A stretch of 20,702 bases of DNA from Reticulomyxa filosa. Taxonomy: Eukaryota; Foraminifera; Reticulomyxidae. Position 1 is the first letter of the stretch. Every line of letters starts with the position of its first letter. The stretch covers positions 1-20,702 of the forward strand of contig ASPP01013958.1 of assembly GCA_000512085.1 (NCBI GenBank), written 5' to 3'. Below the pieces are notes generated by a model, which saw nothing but the letters and a program-made list of their open reading frames with translations, did no database searches and was not told where the DNA came from. Both the position numbers and the translations under genes were made by a program. Positions 19,930-20,702 of the stretch are shown here, piece after piece.

Positions 19930-20702
19930 CTTAAAAAATGAAAACAACGAAAAAGGACTACCATAACTTTTTTTTTCTTTCCTGGTTCGTTCTCTAGTGT
20001 TTCTACATTAACAAGATTTTTTTCAAAAGAAGGATATGCTTCAATCTTCGCGTCTAAAGCGATAGAAGCTTGATTCAATACTACAAAAGGCGCAATATCA
20101 AGTATCTACATAGCCGAACTATAATGAAAACATTCAATGAATAATAAAAATAAAATTATACAAATGAAAAAATGAAATACAAACAAGAGCCATTTGAAAA
20201 ATTTAAAATAATATTGTAAAAAATTAATACTAAATTACATTGTAACAAAGAAAGTTGCAAATAAAACAGCATTTTATAAAGATTATTGATTTTCTAATGG
20301 AAAAAATAACTTTTAGTCAATTTTATATAATGTACTAATGCTTTTCCTTTTCTAGCTACATGTCACAATTGCGATTGACTATGCTCTGCTAATTGATTTT
20401 TTGCAAATTGCTTCTTCAATAATTTCATTTTTATATTTTGTAACTACGCAATAAACAATAAAAACTACAATGACTATTCGTTAATGAGTGTTTATTTATC
20501 ACTTATGTCAGTGTAATCGATATTGTTTCGAGTTCTCTTAATAGTTGTTAGAGAAGGCGAAATTTGGAACAATAATACTTATGATATCGTCATATCTTTC
20601 AATTCATTTTCATCGATTTTTATTCTGTTTTGAATATAGTTTTTGTGATTATTGTTGCTGTGTTAATGGAAATATAGTAAAATAAAAAAGAAAATTGACA
20701 CC
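19930..20702. other. AT-rich right end, no gene recognised
   Basis: About 770 bases upstream of the PEHE-like gene. They should hold its promoter and leader. TTTTTTAAG directly before the ATG at 19929 could also be an intron acceptor, so a further upstream exon is possible. No domain, RNA gene or ordered repeat was seen. Confidence 0.5.

Noticed and set aside
1-20702. CRISPR array, bacterial operon, rRNA or defence system
   Set aside because: No direct-repeat/spacer pattern, no Shine-Dalgarno-led gene clusters and no rRNA-like sequence; the genes are split and eukaryotic.

Overview
The window is nuclear DNA of an AT-rich, intron-bearing eukaryotic microbe, most likely a protist. The evidence is split genes with consistent intron phases, a eukaryotic RNA polymerase III subunit, BAR and F-box/LRR proteins, a peroxisome-type C-terminus, and Asn/His homopolymer runs in one protein. 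The style (short GT-AG introns, purine-rich 3' splice sites, Asn runs) would suit a rhizarian or amoebozoan such as the foraminiferan Reticulomyxa, but that is a guess. I see no bacterial operon, CRISPR array, rRNA or tRNA.

Layout: (1) 1-640, minus strand: decayed zinc-knuckle (CCHC) reading frame that runs off the window edge. (2) 650-2903: AT-rich DNA with no gene seen. (3) 2904-4938, plus: split gene for a TPR-like helical protein. (4) 9322-5581, minus: large F-box/leucine-rich-repeat gene that can be joined through eight exons. (5) 11851-10295, minus: six-exon BAR-domain gene. (6) 12181-13824, plus: single-pass membrane protein with a duplicated Val-rich amphipathic segment, with a candidate distant first exon. 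(7) 15392-14281, minus: three-exon crotonase-family protein ending in a PTS1-like SKM. (8) 16645-16319, minus: intronless POLR3K/RPC11, the surest call here. (9) 19929-17493, minus: Asn/His-rich protein with a segment resembling the MSL1-type PEHE domain. (10) 19930-20702: no gene seen.

The genes look like an ordinary mixed neighbourhood, not one pathway: transcription (POLR3K, possibly the PEHE-like protein), ubiquitin-ligase targeting (F-box/LRR), membrane curvature (BAR) and acyl-CoA metabolism (crotonase). The BAR gene and the 12181 exon are divergent across about 330 bp. The TPR-like and F-box genes converge, as do the membrane-protein and crotonase genes.

The most unusual signal is in the introns. 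Many 3' splice sites end in an A-run plus G instead of a pyrimidine tract, and the only three runs of seven or more G/C in the window all lie inside introns as G on the sense strand. I found no convincing new multi-gene system. All exon models were made by hand from reading frame, GT-AG ends and phase, without transcript data.
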